From: Clostridium thermopalmarium DSM 5974
GTDB taxonomy: Bacteria > Bacillota > Clostridia > Clostridiales > Clostridiaceae
Assembly (NCBI RefSeq): GCF_002995795.1
Contig: NZ_PVXN01000065.1
Coordinates: forward strand, 62,001-126,000
Direction: 5' to 3'
DNA: 64,000 nt
Positions 1-10,112 of this stretch are shown here, piece by piece. The stretch's first letter is position 1, and each line of letters begins with the position of its first letter. Below the pieces are notes generated by a model, which saw only the letters and a list, made by a program, of their open reading frames with translations, did no database searches and was not told where the DNA came from. A program made the position numbers and the translations under genes.

Positions 1-152
1 TTATCTTGATTTATTTCAAGTACTCTCCCCTGCCTTATTTCACCAGTTTGAAGTTCTATTTCAACAAGTTCATCATAAGTTGCTTTTTCAACCCCATCCA
101 CTAACATTAAAGGCCCAACAACTTCTCTTACTGTTTTATATTCCTTAAGCAT
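1..152 (-). CDS. atpB: V-type ATP synthase subunit B, N-terminal fragment
   Basis: This is the first ~50 residues of the non-catalytic B subunit of the V/A-type ATPase V1 head; the rest lies beyond the left edge. The translation begins [15 protein letters not shown] and continues [19 protein letters not shown], the typical N-terminal beta-barrel of B subunits. The ATG at 152 overlaps the end of the A subunit gene by 8 bases, so the two are probably translationally coupled. Subunit D would be expected next, outside the window. Identity rests on the sequence and on its place after subunit A. Confidence 0.93.
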   Translation of the reverse strand, partial: MLKEYKTVREVVGPLMLVDGVEKATYDELVEIELQTGEIRQGRVLEINQD

Positions 153-1923
153 TTATAATAACACCTTCTTCCGCTATTAACTTATCTATAGCCTTCCTTA
201 ATTCCTCTCCTATAGCATCAATCTTATCTAAATCTGTTTCAGGGATATATTTAGCTCTTGCTATTTTATCTCTTATTTCTCCCATACTTATTATCTTATT
301 TAGATAAACCCCTGATTTTAATGCGCGTTCTGCTTCATCTTGGAATGAAAGAACAAGCTTTAACATTCTGTACTGTTTATCTAAAGACGAGTAAGTATCA
401 ACATCGTGGAAAGCATTTTGCATTAAATAATCTTCTCTTATAGATTTTGCAACTTCAAGTTTTAATCTGTCACCTTCAGATAATGCATCTATACCAACCA
501 ATCTAACTATTTCTTCAAGATTTGCTTCTTCTTGAAGAAGTGCCATAGCTCTTGTTCTTAGCTCCACCCATTCTTCAGATACATTTTGATTCATCCATTC
601 CCCTATGCTTTCCAAGTATAGAGAATATGAATTTAGCCAGTTTATAGCCGGAAAATGCCTTTTATAAGCAAGCTGGGAATCTAGTCCCCAGAAAACTTTA
701 ACTATTCTAAGTGTTGATTGTGTTACTGGCTCTGAAAGGTCTCCTCCTGGAGGTGATACAGCACCTATAGCTGTAAGTGCTCCTTGTCTTCCATCATTTC
801 CAAGAGCTATTACTTTACCTGCTCTTTCATAAAAGTCTGCAAGTCTTGATCCTAAGTAAGCAGGGTAACCTTCATCACCAGGCATTTCTTCAAGTCTTCC
901 TGACATCTCTCTTAGAGCTTCTGCCCAACGTGATGTTGAGTCAGCCATAAGAGCTACAGAATATCCCATGTCTCTAAAATATTCTCCTATGGTTATTCCA
1001 GTATATATTGATGCTTCACGGGCTGCAACTGGCATATTAGATGTATTAGCTATAAGAACTGTTCTTTTCATCAAAGATTCTCCAGTTCTAGGGTCTTTAA
1101 GTTCTGGAAATTCATTAAGAACGTCTGTCATTTCATTTCCACGTTCTCCACATCCTATATACACAACTATTTCAGCATCTCCCCATTTAGCAAGCTGATG
1201 TTGTACTACTGTTTTACCACTTCCGAAGGGTCCTGGTACACATGCAGCTCCACCTTTTACCACTGGGAAAAAGGTATCTATAACTCTTTGCCCTGTAACA
1301 AGAGGCTCTACTGGGTTTAGTTTTTCAGCATATGGTCTTCCCTTTCTTACAGGCCACTTTTGCATCATTGTAATTTTTTTTATTCCATTTAAAGTTTCAA
1401 CTTCTGCTACGGTTTCTTCTACTGTGTAGTCTCCTTCTGAAATAGACACTATCTTACCTTCTATTCCATAAGGAACCATTATTTTATGATTTACAACAGA
1501 AGTTTCTTGTACACTTCCGATTATATATCCAGATTTAACTTCATCTCCTACTTTTGCAGTAGGCACAAAATGCCACTTTTTATCTCTAGGCAGTGCTGGA
1601 ACTTCAACTCCCTTTGTTAAATAGCTTCCAGCTATTGCGGCAATGCCTTCAAGAGGTCTTTGAATTCCATCAAACATAGATTCTATAAGTCCTGGTCCAA
1701 GTTCTACACTTAATGGTTCTCCTGTAGTTTCAACAGGAGCTCCTGGTCCAAGACCTGTGGTCTCTTCATAAACCTGAATGGAAGCTTTATCCCCTCTCAT
1801 TTCTATTATTTCACCAATAAGACGTTTTTCACCAACTTTTACAACGTCGTATATGCTAGCTTCTTCCATACCCTCAGCAATAACCAAGGGTCCTGAAACT
1901 TTTATAACTCTTCCAGTCTTCAA
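145..1923 (-). CDS. atpA: V-type ATP synthase catalytic subunit A
   Basis: Catalytic nucleotide-binding subunit of the V1 head (592 residues, normal family length). The P-loop GPFGSGKT lies near residue 235, followed by the family motifs [30 protein letters not shown] and [13 protein letters not shown]; the V/A-type A-subunit insertion lies before the P-loop. The start codon is TTG (1921-1923), behind an AAGGAAGG-type ribosome-binding site. It lies 18 bases after subunit F and overlaps B by 8 bases. The enzyme couples ATP to ion movement through the I/K membrane sector; the K subunit here suggests that the ion is Na+. Confidence 0.98.
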   Translation of the reverse strand: MKTGRVIKVSGPLVIAEGMEEASIYDVVKVGEKRLIGEIIEMRGDKASIQVYEETTGLGPGAPVETTGEPLSVELGPGLIESMFDGIQRPLEGIAAIAGSYLTKGVEVPALPRDKKWHFVPTAKVGDEVKSGYIIGSVQETSVVNHKIMVPYGIEGKIVSISEGDYTVEETVAEVETLNGIKKITMMQKWPVRKGRPYAEKLNPVEPLVTGQRVIDTFFPVVKGGAACVPGPFGSGKTVVQHQLAKWGDAEIVVYIGCGERGNEMTDVLNEFPELKDPRTGESLMKRTVLIANTSNMPVAAREASIYTGITIGEYFRDMGYSVALMADSTSRWAEALREMSGRLEEMPGDEGYPAYLGSRLADFYERAGKVIALGNDGRQGALTAIGAVSPPGGDLSEPVTQSTLRIVKVFWGLDSQLAYKRHFPAINWLNSYSLYLESIGEWMNQNVSEEWVELRTRAMALLQEEANLEEIVRLVGIDALSEGDRLKLEVAKSIREDYLMQNAFHDVDTYSSLDKQYRMLKLVLSFQDEAERALKSGVYLNKIISMGEIRDKIARAKYIPETDLDKIDAIGEELRKAIDKLIAEEGVIINA

Positions 1924-1941
1924 GTTCTTTCCCTACCTTCC

Positions 1942-2250
1942 TTATAAAATATTAACTCCTACCGCTTTTTCTACATTGTCTTTGATTCTTTGCATACCGA
2001 TGTTTAAAGATCCTTGATTGCTTGGAATCAATATAACTGCCGGAAGCGTTTCTTTATTATATCTTTCTATGGTTTCATCAATTTCTTTAGCTACCTGCTC
2101 TGTAACAAATATGACTGCATACTTTTCCATAGCCATTCTATCTATAGTTTTTCTTGCCTCATCAGGTTCTATAACAGGATATACATCTATTCCGATTGCT
2201 TTAAAGGCAAGCACTGAATCTTTATCTCCAACAACTCCTATCTTATACAT
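1942..2250 (-). CDS. atpF: V-type ATP synthase subunit F (central stalk)
   Basis: Small central-stalk subunit F (NtpG in Enterococcus), about 102 residues, beginning [20 protein letters not shown]. It has the Rossmann-like F-subunit fold and the typical [10 protein letters not shown] stretch. The ATG at 2250 is chosen because the family starts at MYKIGVVGD. An in-frame GTG at 2259 lies closer to the GAAAGG ribosome-binding site and would add three residues, so the start is not certain. The gene overlaps the end of subunit C by 8 bases, as expected for tight coupling in this operon. Confidence 0.93.
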   Translation of the reverse strand: MYKIGVVGDKDSVLAFKAIGIDVYPVIEPDEARKTIDRMAMEKYAVIFVTEQVAKEIDETIERYNKETLPAVILIPSNQGSLNIGMQRIKDNVEKAVGVNIL

Positions 2251-3244
2251 ATATATCACGCAGCCTTTCTCTTATTACATCAGCGTCAATATTATTAAGT
2301 TTACCAACCATAATTATTCTTAAAATTCTAATTTCATTTTCCTTTGCAAATATATATGCAAGTAATGGTTCAATTCCAAAAGCAACATACTTTGCATCTT
2401 TTATAAAATCCATAATAAAATTGTCACTTAACTTTTCAAATGTATTTAAACTATTTGATTGAGTATATTCCTCTAGACCTGATTTCACTATATCTACATA
2501 GTCAGAGCTTTGTAACTTAACAGCTATATTTTCAATACTTCCATTTATCATCTCAATCAAATCATTCTTATTTATCTTTCCATCTTCTAATAAAACCTCT
2601 TCTAAAAACTTTCTTCCCTTATTTTGCTTTTTTACCCTAACAAGAGTTCTTATATTGATTAAATCTATGTTCATTTCTATAAATTTTATTAGATATGGTT
2701 CATTTAACTCTAATGCTCTATAATACATATCCTTATACATAAATTTATCAAGGATTATATCTATTTTTTGAGGGTCTTTTTCTTCTTCAAAACTTTCTCT
2801 TGCCTTTTCTATTCCCTCTCTCATTATAGAAGTTAATTCTCTATAATTCCTATCTATTATATAACTTTTTAATTTGGTCGGTTTTACAGTACCCACAGGT
2901 ATTAAAAGTTCACTAAAATCTTTATTTAAGGCTTCTCCCTTTAAAATAACCTTTATATTATGATAATCATATCTAAGACTCATAATGTCTATTAATTTTT
3001 TATTTGGTGATATTTCATACATAAAGGAGTATAGCCTTTTTAATTCTTCACTTAATATAATTTCATATTCTTCAGGTCTTTTTATATTGTCCATAAGTGA
3101 ACCATATGCTGTTTCTTGTAATATCTTAAAGGCCTCATGAGCTGAGGCACTATCAACTAATCTTTCTATCTTAGCCCTATCTAATAACCTATTTTCAATA
3201 GATCTTATTCTTGGTACAGCCTGAACATAATCTATGCTACTCAT
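2243..3244 (-). CDS. atpC: V-type ATP synthase subunit C
   Basis: Subunit C (d-type, 333 residues) is the funnel-shaped adaptor joining the V1 central stalk to the K rotor ring. It is mostly helical, with conserved pieces such as [18 protein letters not shown] near the N-terminus, [17 protein letters not shown] near residue 100 and [26 protein letters not shown] near the C-terminus (the last is the usual family signature). An AAAGGAGG site precedes the ATG. It lies 15 bases after subunit E and overlaps subunit F, in the standard operon order. Confidence 0.95.
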   Translation of the reverse strand: MSSIDYVQAVPRIRSIENRLLDRAKIERLVDSASAHEAFKILQETAYGSLMDNIKRPEEYEIILSEELKRLYSFMYEISPNKKLIDIMSLRYDYHNIKVILKGEALNKDFSELLIPVGTVKPTKLKSYIIDRNYRELTSIMREGIEKARESFEEEKDPQKIDIILDKFMYKDMYYRALELNEPYLIKFIEMNIDLINIRTLVRVKKQNKGRKFLEEVLLEDGKINKNDLIEMINGSIENIAVKLQSSDYVDIVKSGLEEYTQSNSLNTFEKLSDNFIMDFIKDAKYVAFGIEPLLAYIFAKENEIRILRIIMVGKLNNIDADVIRERLRDIYV

Positions 3245-3259
3245 TGAGCTATCCTCCTT

Positions 3260-3853
3260 TTAGCTAAACAAAACACTTGCTACTTCAGCCTCAAGCTCAT
3301 CTCTAGAAGATTTAATTAAAGACTCAAAAGTATTGTTTATTCCTATACCATTTTTAGCTATAATATATCCTCCACTTAGATTCTTCTTAAAGCTTAATTT
3401 TAATTGTCCTAGCTTACCTTTAGCTTTTAGTGCTTTGTTTACTTCTTCTATAAATTTAGGAGTCACTGCACTATTGTTTTCGTCTACTATAACCTCTTCA
3501 TCTCCATCTATATCAAGAGACAAAATACTATCCTTCATAAACTTTAAAAATTCTTCCTGTGGGAGAGCATTTAGCTTTGTAAGTGCAGCTTTGAATACAT
3601 TATCAAGAGTTTCTCCTTTTGCAGATAACTTCATGTTTCTTGCTTGAAGATGAGCATTTGAAACAATTCTTTCTGCTCTTATTTTAGCTTCACTTTCTGC
3701 TCTTGATAATATTATTTTCTTTTCTTTTTCAGCTTCAGATACTTTTTTATTTATCGTGTTTTTTTCTTTAATTCTAGCTTCATCTACTATTTGTTTTGCA
3801 GTAGCCTCAGCATCCTCTATAATCTTATTAGTTAAATTATTTATATTAGACAT
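3260..3853 (-). CDS. atpE: V-type ATP synthase subunit E (peripheral stalk)
   Basis: Peripheral stalk subunit E, 197 residues. The N-terminal ~95 residues are a charged alanine/lysine/glutamate-rich coiled coil (IIEDAEATAKQIVDEARIKE...), which pairs with the H/G-type subunit encoded first in the operon. The C-terminal half is the globular domain that grips the V1 head (LSGGYIIAKNGIGINNTFESL). It is set between K and C in the usual order. The call rests on composition, length and position; the C-terminal motif is characteristic of family E. Confidence 0.94.
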   Translation of the reverse strand: MSNINNLTNKIIEDAEATAKQIVDEARIKEKNTINKKVSEAEKEKKIILSRAESEAKIRAERIVSNAHLQARNMKLSAKGETLDNVFKAALTKLNALPQEEFLKFMKDSILSLDIDGDEEVIVDENNSAVTPKFIEEVNKALKAKGKLGQLKLSFKKNLSGGYIIAKNGIGINNTFESLIKSSRDELEAEVASVLFS

Positions 3854-3875
3854 GCTTTCCTCACATCCTAACTGC

Positions 3876-4388
<513 letters not shown>

Positions 4389-4415
4389 TTATTTTTTAAT
4401 ATAATTTTTTAATAA

Positions 4416-6368
4416 TTATTTTTCATTTACTATTTCAAAGTATTTTGACTGAGCTCTAAGAGGTTTAAATGTTTTTCCTCCACCTTCATAGAACTTTCCA
4501 AAGAATTCTAGATATTGAAGCCTATTTGCATGTACATAAGCACCTAAAGCATTGATGCCCATATTAAACAAATGACCTATTATGAAAATTATTGGTCCAA
4601 CAATAAACTTTGCTGCTCCTGGTAGTAAATTGATCATAATATTAAATGCATTTCCAATAAATCCAGTAGCAAGACCTAAAGCTAAAAGCCTTGAATAGGA
4701 TACAAAGTCACCTATATATGAGGTTATTCCATAAACTCCATAAAGTCCTCCTCCTAGCTTTCCTACTATGGTCTTCGCATCTCTTCCTTGAGTTAAGAAC
4801 AAAGCAATTAATCCTCCATAGAGCATCCACTTACTTATGGATGGCATAACTCCAACAAGCATTAGTATGCCTCCTATGAGAGTTATATACCAGAATCCAA
4901 CATCAAACAATGCGTCAATATATTTTTTATCTCTTATTAAAAGATATGCTTTCATACCTAATCCAGCAAAAATATGAATTCCTCCTAAAGCTAGAGATAA
5001 TACCATAACTTCTATAATACTATTTGCAGGATCCAGTAATTTTGGTATGCTCTTTGCTCCAAATAAGCTTATAGGTGCATCTCCAAACCAGCTTCCATAG
5101 ATTCCTCCCCAAAATATGGTTGAAATTCCTAGGAATAAGAATAGCTTCATGTTATTGCGCATGGCTTTGTTAAGTTTAAAAAACATTAATGCAATAGCCG
5201 TACCTATAACCAATAGAACTCCATAGGCTGCATCAGATAACATCATTCCAAAGAATACTGCATAAAAAACTGACATTATTGGAGTTGGATCTACTTCACC
5301 ATAGTTTGGTAGAGAGTACATTTCTACTATGTTCTCAAAAGGTTCCACGAAAGAATTATTTTTTAACAATATAGGAACTTCATCATCTTCTTTTGCATCT
5401 TCAAATTCTAAATAGTAATAATCTCCTGCCACTTCTTTTATTACCTCTTCAAGCTTATTATTACTATCTACTGTGTTCCAACCTTGTATAACTACAATGG
5501 TATGAGAATTTAAAAAATTTAAACTAGCTTTTGCTCTATTTAATTCATTAGAGTAGTATTCATACAATAATTCAATATCATCCATGTATTTATTAAGTTT
5601 TTTTGTATTTGATGCTATTTCTTTTATTTCACGTTCTATTTCTTTAATTCTCTTATCATAATCTTGTATTATATTTTGTGGATTACCATTATAGTTAATT
5701 AAAGCCTTAGCAAACCCATACTTTTTTAGTATATCTAAAGTTTTATTCTTTTCCTCTTTTAGCATCAATACTAATACGTAAGTTTCATCTCTACCTTCAT
5801 TGATTATTTCAACATAAGAGTAATTAAGTTCTCTTTCAAATTCTTCAGTAAATTTATCTTTTAAGTCTTTAGGAATTGATCCCAAAAAGCTTGTAGAAAA
5901 CTTTAATTCTTTTAATTCTTCAAACTTTGCATCAAAGTTTTTCCAAGGAAGTAGATTCTCTATTTCTAATTCTAATTTGCTTTTTTCGTTAATTAGAGAG
6001 TTTCGTTTTTCTTCTATAGTCCTTAATTCTCTATAAATACCTTGCCAGTCAATTTTCTTAACTGATTCATCTAATTCTTCAAAGGTTATGGTTTTTTTCC
6101 CTTCTTTAAGTGATTGTAAAACACCTTTCTTTTCAATATAAGGACTTAAAAAATCAAAAGCAAATTTAATCTTAGATAATTCATTTTCTATTTCTAGAAT
6201 CTGCTTATCTGCAGCAGTCTTTTCTAAAAACTTCATTTCTTCATTTTCTAGTTTAGATTCAAGATTTACAAAATGTACGCCTTGGAACTTTTGTAAGTTT
6301 TTCAGCAAAGCCTCCTTGTCTTTTTCAAAGGCAAACAATGTAAACTTATTCATTTTAACTATTGCCAT
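4416..6368 (-). CDS. atpI: V-type ATP synthase subunit I (membrane stator a-subunit)
   Basis: The 650-residue a/I subunit forms the ion half-channels beside the K ring. Residues 1 to ~330 are soluble and coiled-coil (begins MAIVKMNKFTLFAFEKDKEA, the family's usual start). The C-terminal half has about seven to eight membrane helices, including MLSDAAYGVLLVIG, FLFLGISTIFWGGIYGSWFGD and SYSRLLALGLATGFIG, where the R in SYSRLLALGL is the essential stator arginine region. It overlaps the preceding H-type gene by 14 bases. Its fairly short length fits bacterial enzymes. Confidence 0.97.
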   Translation of the reverse strand: MAIVKMNKFTLFAFEKDKEALLKNLQKFQGVHFVNLESKLENEEMKFLEKTAADKQILEIENELSKIKFAFDFLSPYIEKKGVLQSLKEGKKTITFEELDESVKKIDWQGIYRELRTIEEKRNSLINEKSKLELEIENLLPWKNFDAKFEELKELKFSTSFLGSIPKDLKDKFTEEFERELNYSYVEIINEGRDETYVLVLMLKEEKNKTLDILKKYGFAKALINYNGNPQNIIQDYDKRIKEIEREIKEIASNTKKLNKYMDDIELLYEYYSNELNRAKASLNFLNSHTIVVIQGWNTVDSNNKLEEVIKEVAGDYYYLEFEDAKEDDEVPILLKNNSFVEPFENIVEMYSLPNYGEVDPTPIMSVFYAVFFGMMLSDAAYGVLLVIGTAIALMFFKLNKAMRNNMKLFLFLGISTIFWGGIYGSWFGDAPISLFGAKSIPKLLDPANSIIEVMVLSLALGGIHIFAGLGMKAYLLIRDKKYIDALFDVGFWYITLIGGILMLVGVMPSISKWMLYGGLIALFLTQGRDAKTIVGKLGGGLYGVYGITSYIGDFVSYSRLLALGLATGFIGNAFNIMINLLPGAAKFIVGPIIFIIGHLFNMGINALGAYVHANRLQYLEFFGKFYEGGGKTFKPLRAQSKYFEIVNEK

Positions 6369-6681
6369 TGATATTCACTATCCTCTCAACCACTAAATTG
6401 ACTGCCCTTTCTAATTTTTCTTTAGAAATATTTTTTATATTTTCTGCTTCAATTTTCCCATTTTCAATTATGGGAAGAGCATCCTTTTCTGCACTAGCTA
6501 TTGCATCATCTAATATCTTCTTAGCTTCATTTTTAGCTTCGTTTAAGATTCTTTTATACTCGCTAGCTGCTTTTACATCAGAATCTTTTATAATCTGATT
6601 GCTATCGCTTTGAGCCTTTTTAATAACCTCCATAGCTTTTTCTTCTGCATCTCTTATTTTCTTTATAGCTTCTAACGCCAA
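6355..6681 (-). CDS. V-type ATP synthase subunit H/G (peripheral stalk coiled coil)
   Basis: The first gene of the ATPase operon encodes a ~108-residue, almost wholly helical, charged coiled coil (ALEAIKKIRDAEEKAMEVIK...). This fits AhaH/NtpF, the partner of subunit E in the peripheral stalk. I place the start at the TTG at 6681, 8 bases after AGAAGGTGG, which gives the family-typical MALEAIKKIRDAEEKA. In-frame GTG codons at 6690 and 6693 fall inside the ribosome-binding site and are less likely. The end overlaps subunit I by 14 bases. Confidence 0.88.
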   Translation of the reverse strand: MALEAIKKIRDAEEKAMEVIKKAQSDSNQIIKDSDVKAASEYKRILNEAKNEAKKILDDAIASAEKDALPIIENGKIEAENIKNISKEKLERAVNLVVERIVNINGNS

Positions 6682-6928
6682 ACATATCACCACCTTCTAA
6701 TTTATTAATAGATTTATTTAATATTTAATTAGCTTTGCAAAGTATAACATGTAGCGCTTAATGTGGTATTAATAACAACTTAGCACAATTATAAATGGTG
6801 CATATAAAATTTTCAAAGTCAATATCAACTATATTCAGAAAATTTAGTAAGATTTTTTGATGCTAACATGGTTTTTCTTCAAAATTCGCTATTAATTTAT
6901 TTTTTATTAATTTATTTTATTTACTTTT

Positions 6929-8719
6929 TTAAATTAATTCTGTTACATCCGTTACACTTTTTGTTTTATTCGTAATATCCTCACAATATGCTATATATAT
7001 TTTTCTTTTTAAAATCTCTCCTGTTTTTATAAAATGTAATATGTCTATATTGAATTTTTCCACATGAAGTTTATTTTTATCAATTCCTAAATTTGAATTT
7101 AAAACTTTTTCTCTTATCTCCTTGGTCCATCTTTTTCCTTCTCCATCTTCTAAAAATTCTGGTATCCATTTCTTTTTATTAAACATAAGGTAATCGTATT
7201 TTATTATATCTTTTAATGCATAGTTACTGTCCTCCTTTAGTTTTTCACTATTAAAGTCTAAAAATACCTTGTAGTATTCGGCATTAGAAATATTTCTACT
7301 AAAATATCCTTTTTCATAGAAAAATATTCCCAAGCTGTAATAAAAGTCAAATGGATTGTCAAATTTCAATTCAAAATACTTTAATATGGTTTTGAATTTA
7401 CCGGAATTATAATATTTATCAACCATGGCTTCTACCTTTTTTAATTCTAGTAGTTCCTCATAGCTTATATCCTTAGTTTTTAATATTTCATAAGGAGGAT
7501 AAGGTGAATATTTCATTCCCCATATATCTTTTTCTTCTATCATTGGAGAACCTTTTAATATTTTTAAAAATCCTAGTTGTATTTCGTCTGGTCCAATGGA
7601 GTAAACCTCATTAAATGAATTTTTAAATGACTCAAAATCTTCTCCTGGAAGGCCAGCTATCAAATCTAAGTGTTGACTTATATTGTTAAGTCTCTTGATT
7701 TCTTTTACTTTTTCTGCCACATCTTTAAAGCTTATATATCTATTTATATTTTTTAAAATTTTATTATTTGTAGTCTGGACTCCTATTTCAAACTGAAATC
7801 TTCCCTTAGGAGCCTTTGATAAAACTTTAACCTGATTGTTTGTTAAAACACTAGCAGATATTTCAAAATGAAATTTAGTTTCTGTATCTTGATTTATTAA
7901 AAAATTCCATATATCAGTGGCAAATTTCTCATCGCAATTAAAGGTTCTATCTACAAATTTTACAAGCTTTACTTTTTTATCTATAAAATATTTTAATTCT
8001 TCTTTTATCTTTTCTATATCTCTAAATCTAATATTTCTATCTACAGAAGATAAACAATATTTACATCTAAAAGGACACCCTCTAGAAGCTTCATAATATA
8101 CTATCCTATTGTCCAAATTATCATCCTCATCATAAGGAAAAATCACTTGATTTATGTCTAAGTTGTTTTTAATTCCTCCATAAAATACTTTTTTTCCTTC
8201 TTTATAAAAAAGGCCCCCTATTTTAAGGAATGGATTTTTTTCTTCATCTATAATATTTGTTTGATTATTAACTAACTCTTTTTTATTTGATAAAATTCCT
8301 ACATTATTATAATGTAGATTTTTTTCATATATTTTATACTCAATTAACTTTCTAAAGGTCCCTTCTCCTTCTCCTTCAACTAAATATTCTCCCGGATTAT
8401 TTTCTAAAAACTCCTTTCCATCAAAGCTTACCTCTGGTCCCCCATAAATTATTTCTATATTATCATCTACTAATTTTATGAGTTTAGATAATGTCTTTAC
8501 CATTTCTATATTCCATATATAGCAAGAAAAAGCTATAATATCAGGTTTTTCTCTTATAAGTTCTTCTAATATTCTCTCAGCTCTATCATTTATTGAAAAT
8601 TCCATTATTACAGGATTATAATCTAAATCTTTGGTATATGCTTTTAAGTACCTAATAGCTAAATTAGAATGTATATATTGTGAATTAATTCCTACTAATA
8701 AAACCTTTAGTTTATTCAT
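6929..8719 (-). CDS. B12-binding radical SAM protein (DUF4080 type)
   Basis: A 596-residue protein with an N-terminal cobalamin-binding-like Rossmann domain (residues 1-130: LLVGINSQYIHSNLAIRYL, then IIAFSCYIWN and IIYGGPEVSF). A radical SAM domain follows, with the cluster motif CPFRCKYC (C215, C219, C222) and the downstream FEIGVQTTN and DLIAGLPGEDFESF segments. The C-terminal ~180 residues match the DUF4080 extension of clostridial homologues. The substrate is unknown; relatives include methyltransferases and methylthiotransferases. It overlaps its upstream neighbour (a small methyltransferase-like protein) by 8 bases, so the two are co-translated. A GGAGAG site precedes the ATG. Confidence 0.9.
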   Translation of the reverse strand: MNKLKVLLVGINSQYIHSNLAIRYLKAYTKDLDYNPVIMEFSINDRAERILEELIREKPDIIAFSCYIWNIEMVKTLSKLIKLVDDNIEIIYGGPEVSFDGKEFLENNPGEYLVEGEGEGTFRKLIEYKIYEKNLHYNNVGILSNKKELVNNQTNIIDEEKNPFLKIGGLFYKEGKKVFYGGIKNNLDINQVIFPYDEDDNLDNRIVYYEASRGCPFRCKYCLSSVDRNIRFRDIEKIKEELKYFIDKKVKLVKFVDRTFNCDEKFATDIWNFLINQDTETKFHFEISASVLTNNQVKVLSKAPKGRFQFEIGVQTTNNKILKNINRYISFKDVAEKVKEIKRLNNISQHLDLIAGLPGEDFESFKNSFNEVYSIGPDEIQLGFLKILKGSPMIEEKDIWGMKYSPYPPYEILKTKDISYEELLELKKVEAMVDKYYNSGKFKTILKYFELKFDNPFDFYYSLGIFFYEKGYFSRNISNAEYYKVFLDFNSEKLKEDSNYALKDIIKYDYLMFNKKKWIPEFLEDGEGKRWTKEIREKVLNSNLGIDKNKLHVEKFNIDILHFIKTGEILKRKIYIAYCEDITNKTKSVTDVTELI

Positions 8720-9230
8720 ATTTAACTCTCCTTTTCTTTTGTGCCTTTATATAATAAATATTGTCTAAAGACTTAAATTCCACTATATTAAAAAACTCTT
8801 CTATTAATTTAAGGATTGTTTTTGAAGAAGTATCTTTTAATAAATTCATATCTTTAATCTCTATTTTTTTAGAGATTCCTTGAGGCATTATTACATTGAT
8901 TTTACCAAAGAAAGTCTTTCCATATCCCTTATCTATATCCCATATATAAATGAACCCATCCTCCTTTAAATAATTGTAGATTTTTTCTATTAAAATCTTT
9001 CTACTTATTTTAAATATTATACTGCTAAAAGCTAAAAACATTACACAACTGTCATAGAAGTTCTCCTTTATATTCTTAGCTTTATCCCTACCATCTATAT
9101 ACTCTACATCAAACTCTTTATTCTTACTTTTATATATATTATATACTATACCATAATTATCCGAAGATATATCTAAAATTTCACCACTAAAGTACTGTTT
9201 CTCCAGGTCTATTACTATCTCATTTTTCAT
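8712..9230 (-). CDS. Small methyltransferase-like protein of unknown function
   Basis: A 172-residue protein upstream of, and overlapping, the radical SAM gene. It looks like a reduced class I SAM-methyltransferase fold: YFSGEILDISSDNYGIVYNIYK (strand and glycine-loop region), VEYIDGRDKAKNIKENFYDSCVMFLAFSSI (acidic strand, then the DS.V.F region) and YLKEDGFIYIWDIDKGYG. The classical GxGxG loop is not intact, so it may bind SAM weakly or serve as a structural partner of the radical SAM enzyme. The family assignment is inference from pattern alone. The ATG follows GAGAGGAG. Confidence 0.7.
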   Translation of the reverse strand: MKNEIVIDLEKQYFSGEILDISSDNYGIVYNIYKSKNKEFDVEYIDGRDKAKNIKENFYDSCVMFLAFSSIIFKISRKILIEKIYNYLKEDGFIYIWDIDKGYGKTFFGKINVIMPQGISKKIEIKDMNLLKDTSSKTILKLIEEFFNIVEFKSLDNIYYIKAQKKRRVKYE

Positions 9231-9287
9231 TATTTCTGCTCCTCTCTTCTCTTATGTTTATTACCTTATGTTATATATTTTTCTACA

Positions 9288-9325
9288 TAAAAAAAATATT
9301 TCCTCCAATTAATGGAAGAAATATT
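9288..9325 (-). terminator. Intrinsic terminator after the phospholipase C-like gene
   Basis: Read on the minus strand, arms at 9313-9325 and 9295-9307 form a 13-pair stem with one G-U-type mismatch and a 5-base loop, followed by eight Ts. It lies 38 bases after the stop of the phospholipase-like gene and ends the operon before the radical SAM pair. Confidence 0.85.
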
Positions 9326-9363
9326 GTTTCTACACTGATTTATATTTATATATACTTCAATTC

Positions 9364-10077
9364 TTAACAATCTATTTTACATCTAAGTTTTTCATAGAAG
9401 TCCAGCATAAACCCTGCTGTAGTTATCTGGGCTTCCTGTATAATCATAGATGCAACCTTCATGTATCTTTCATCTCTATCTTGTATATTTTTAAATTTAA
9501 GATAGGCTGAATTTGCCAGCAAAGCATTATTTTCAATATAATCCTCTAAATTATTATATCTTTTTATATTTTGTTTTGTTTCAAATGAGTGCCCTAATGC
9601 TATATTCTTTATTATAAATAATTCAAACTTCCTATGACTTTTTAGAAGTCTATTGTTTACATGATGAGGAACTGTTGCATCCTGTATTAAGTGACATGCT
9701 GCTCCAAGATAAAACATACTCATAGCCACATCTCCATGCTCTAAATATCTAAACGATAAAGTATGATAGTATCTGCACTCATCAAGTAAATTAGAAAATC
9801 CATACAAACCTCTTTTTTCTGTAAGATGATAGAAGTGATTTGTGCTTTTAAAATCTTGATCTGCCCAAACTACTCCATCATTTATACTATCAATATAAAT
9901 GCTATAACACTTATATTGTCTTACATATCCCTGGTTTTTCAAAAGTTCTAAAGCTTTATTATTTATATATTTATGTGTCATGCAGTGAGTATTTATTATC
10001 ATCTTTTTCACAGGATTAACCATCCTCATAAATCTTCTAACGGTTTTTCCATACAATTTTTCAGCTTTTGTTATCAT
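9364..10077 (-). CDS. Zinc-dependent phospholipase C-like protein (no signal peptide)
   Basis: About 237 residues with the metal-ligand layout of the zinc phospholipase C/alpha-toxin catalytic domain: an early NTHCMTHKYINNKAL (His ligands), WADQDF plus HFYH (Asp and His), YLGAACHLIQDATVPHHVN (HxxxD...H) and HRKFELF (HxxxE). The family hydrolyses phosphatidylcholine-type lipids outside the cell. This copy has no secretion signal, no N-terminal Trp exposed by cleavage and no C2-like domain, so it may be cytoplasmic or inactive on lipids. ATG 10077 is preferred (8 bases from GGAG) over ATG 10083 (2 bases). It lies 35 bases after the propeller gene and is probably co-transcribed with it. Confidence 0.8.
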   Translation of the reverse strand: MITKAEKLYGKTVRRFMRMVNPVKKMIINTHCMTHKYINNKALELLKNQGYVRQYKCYSIYIDSINDGVVWADQDFKSTNHFYHLTEKRGLYGFSNLLDECRYYHTLSFRYLEHGDVAMSMFYLGAACHLIQDATVPHHVNNRLLKSHRKFELFIIKNIALGHSFETKQNIKRYNNLEDYIENNALLANSAYLKFKNIQDRDERYMKVASMIIQEAQITTAGFMLDFYEKLRCKIDC

Positions 10078-10112
10078 ATTCATTACTCCAATCTTTTAAG
10101 CTAATGTATATA

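Noticed and set aside
6929-8719. Placing the B12-binding radical SAM gene in the cobalamin regulon
   Set aside because: No cobalamin-riboswitch core was seen upstream of this gene or its partner, so only its cofactor type links it to the B12 operon.
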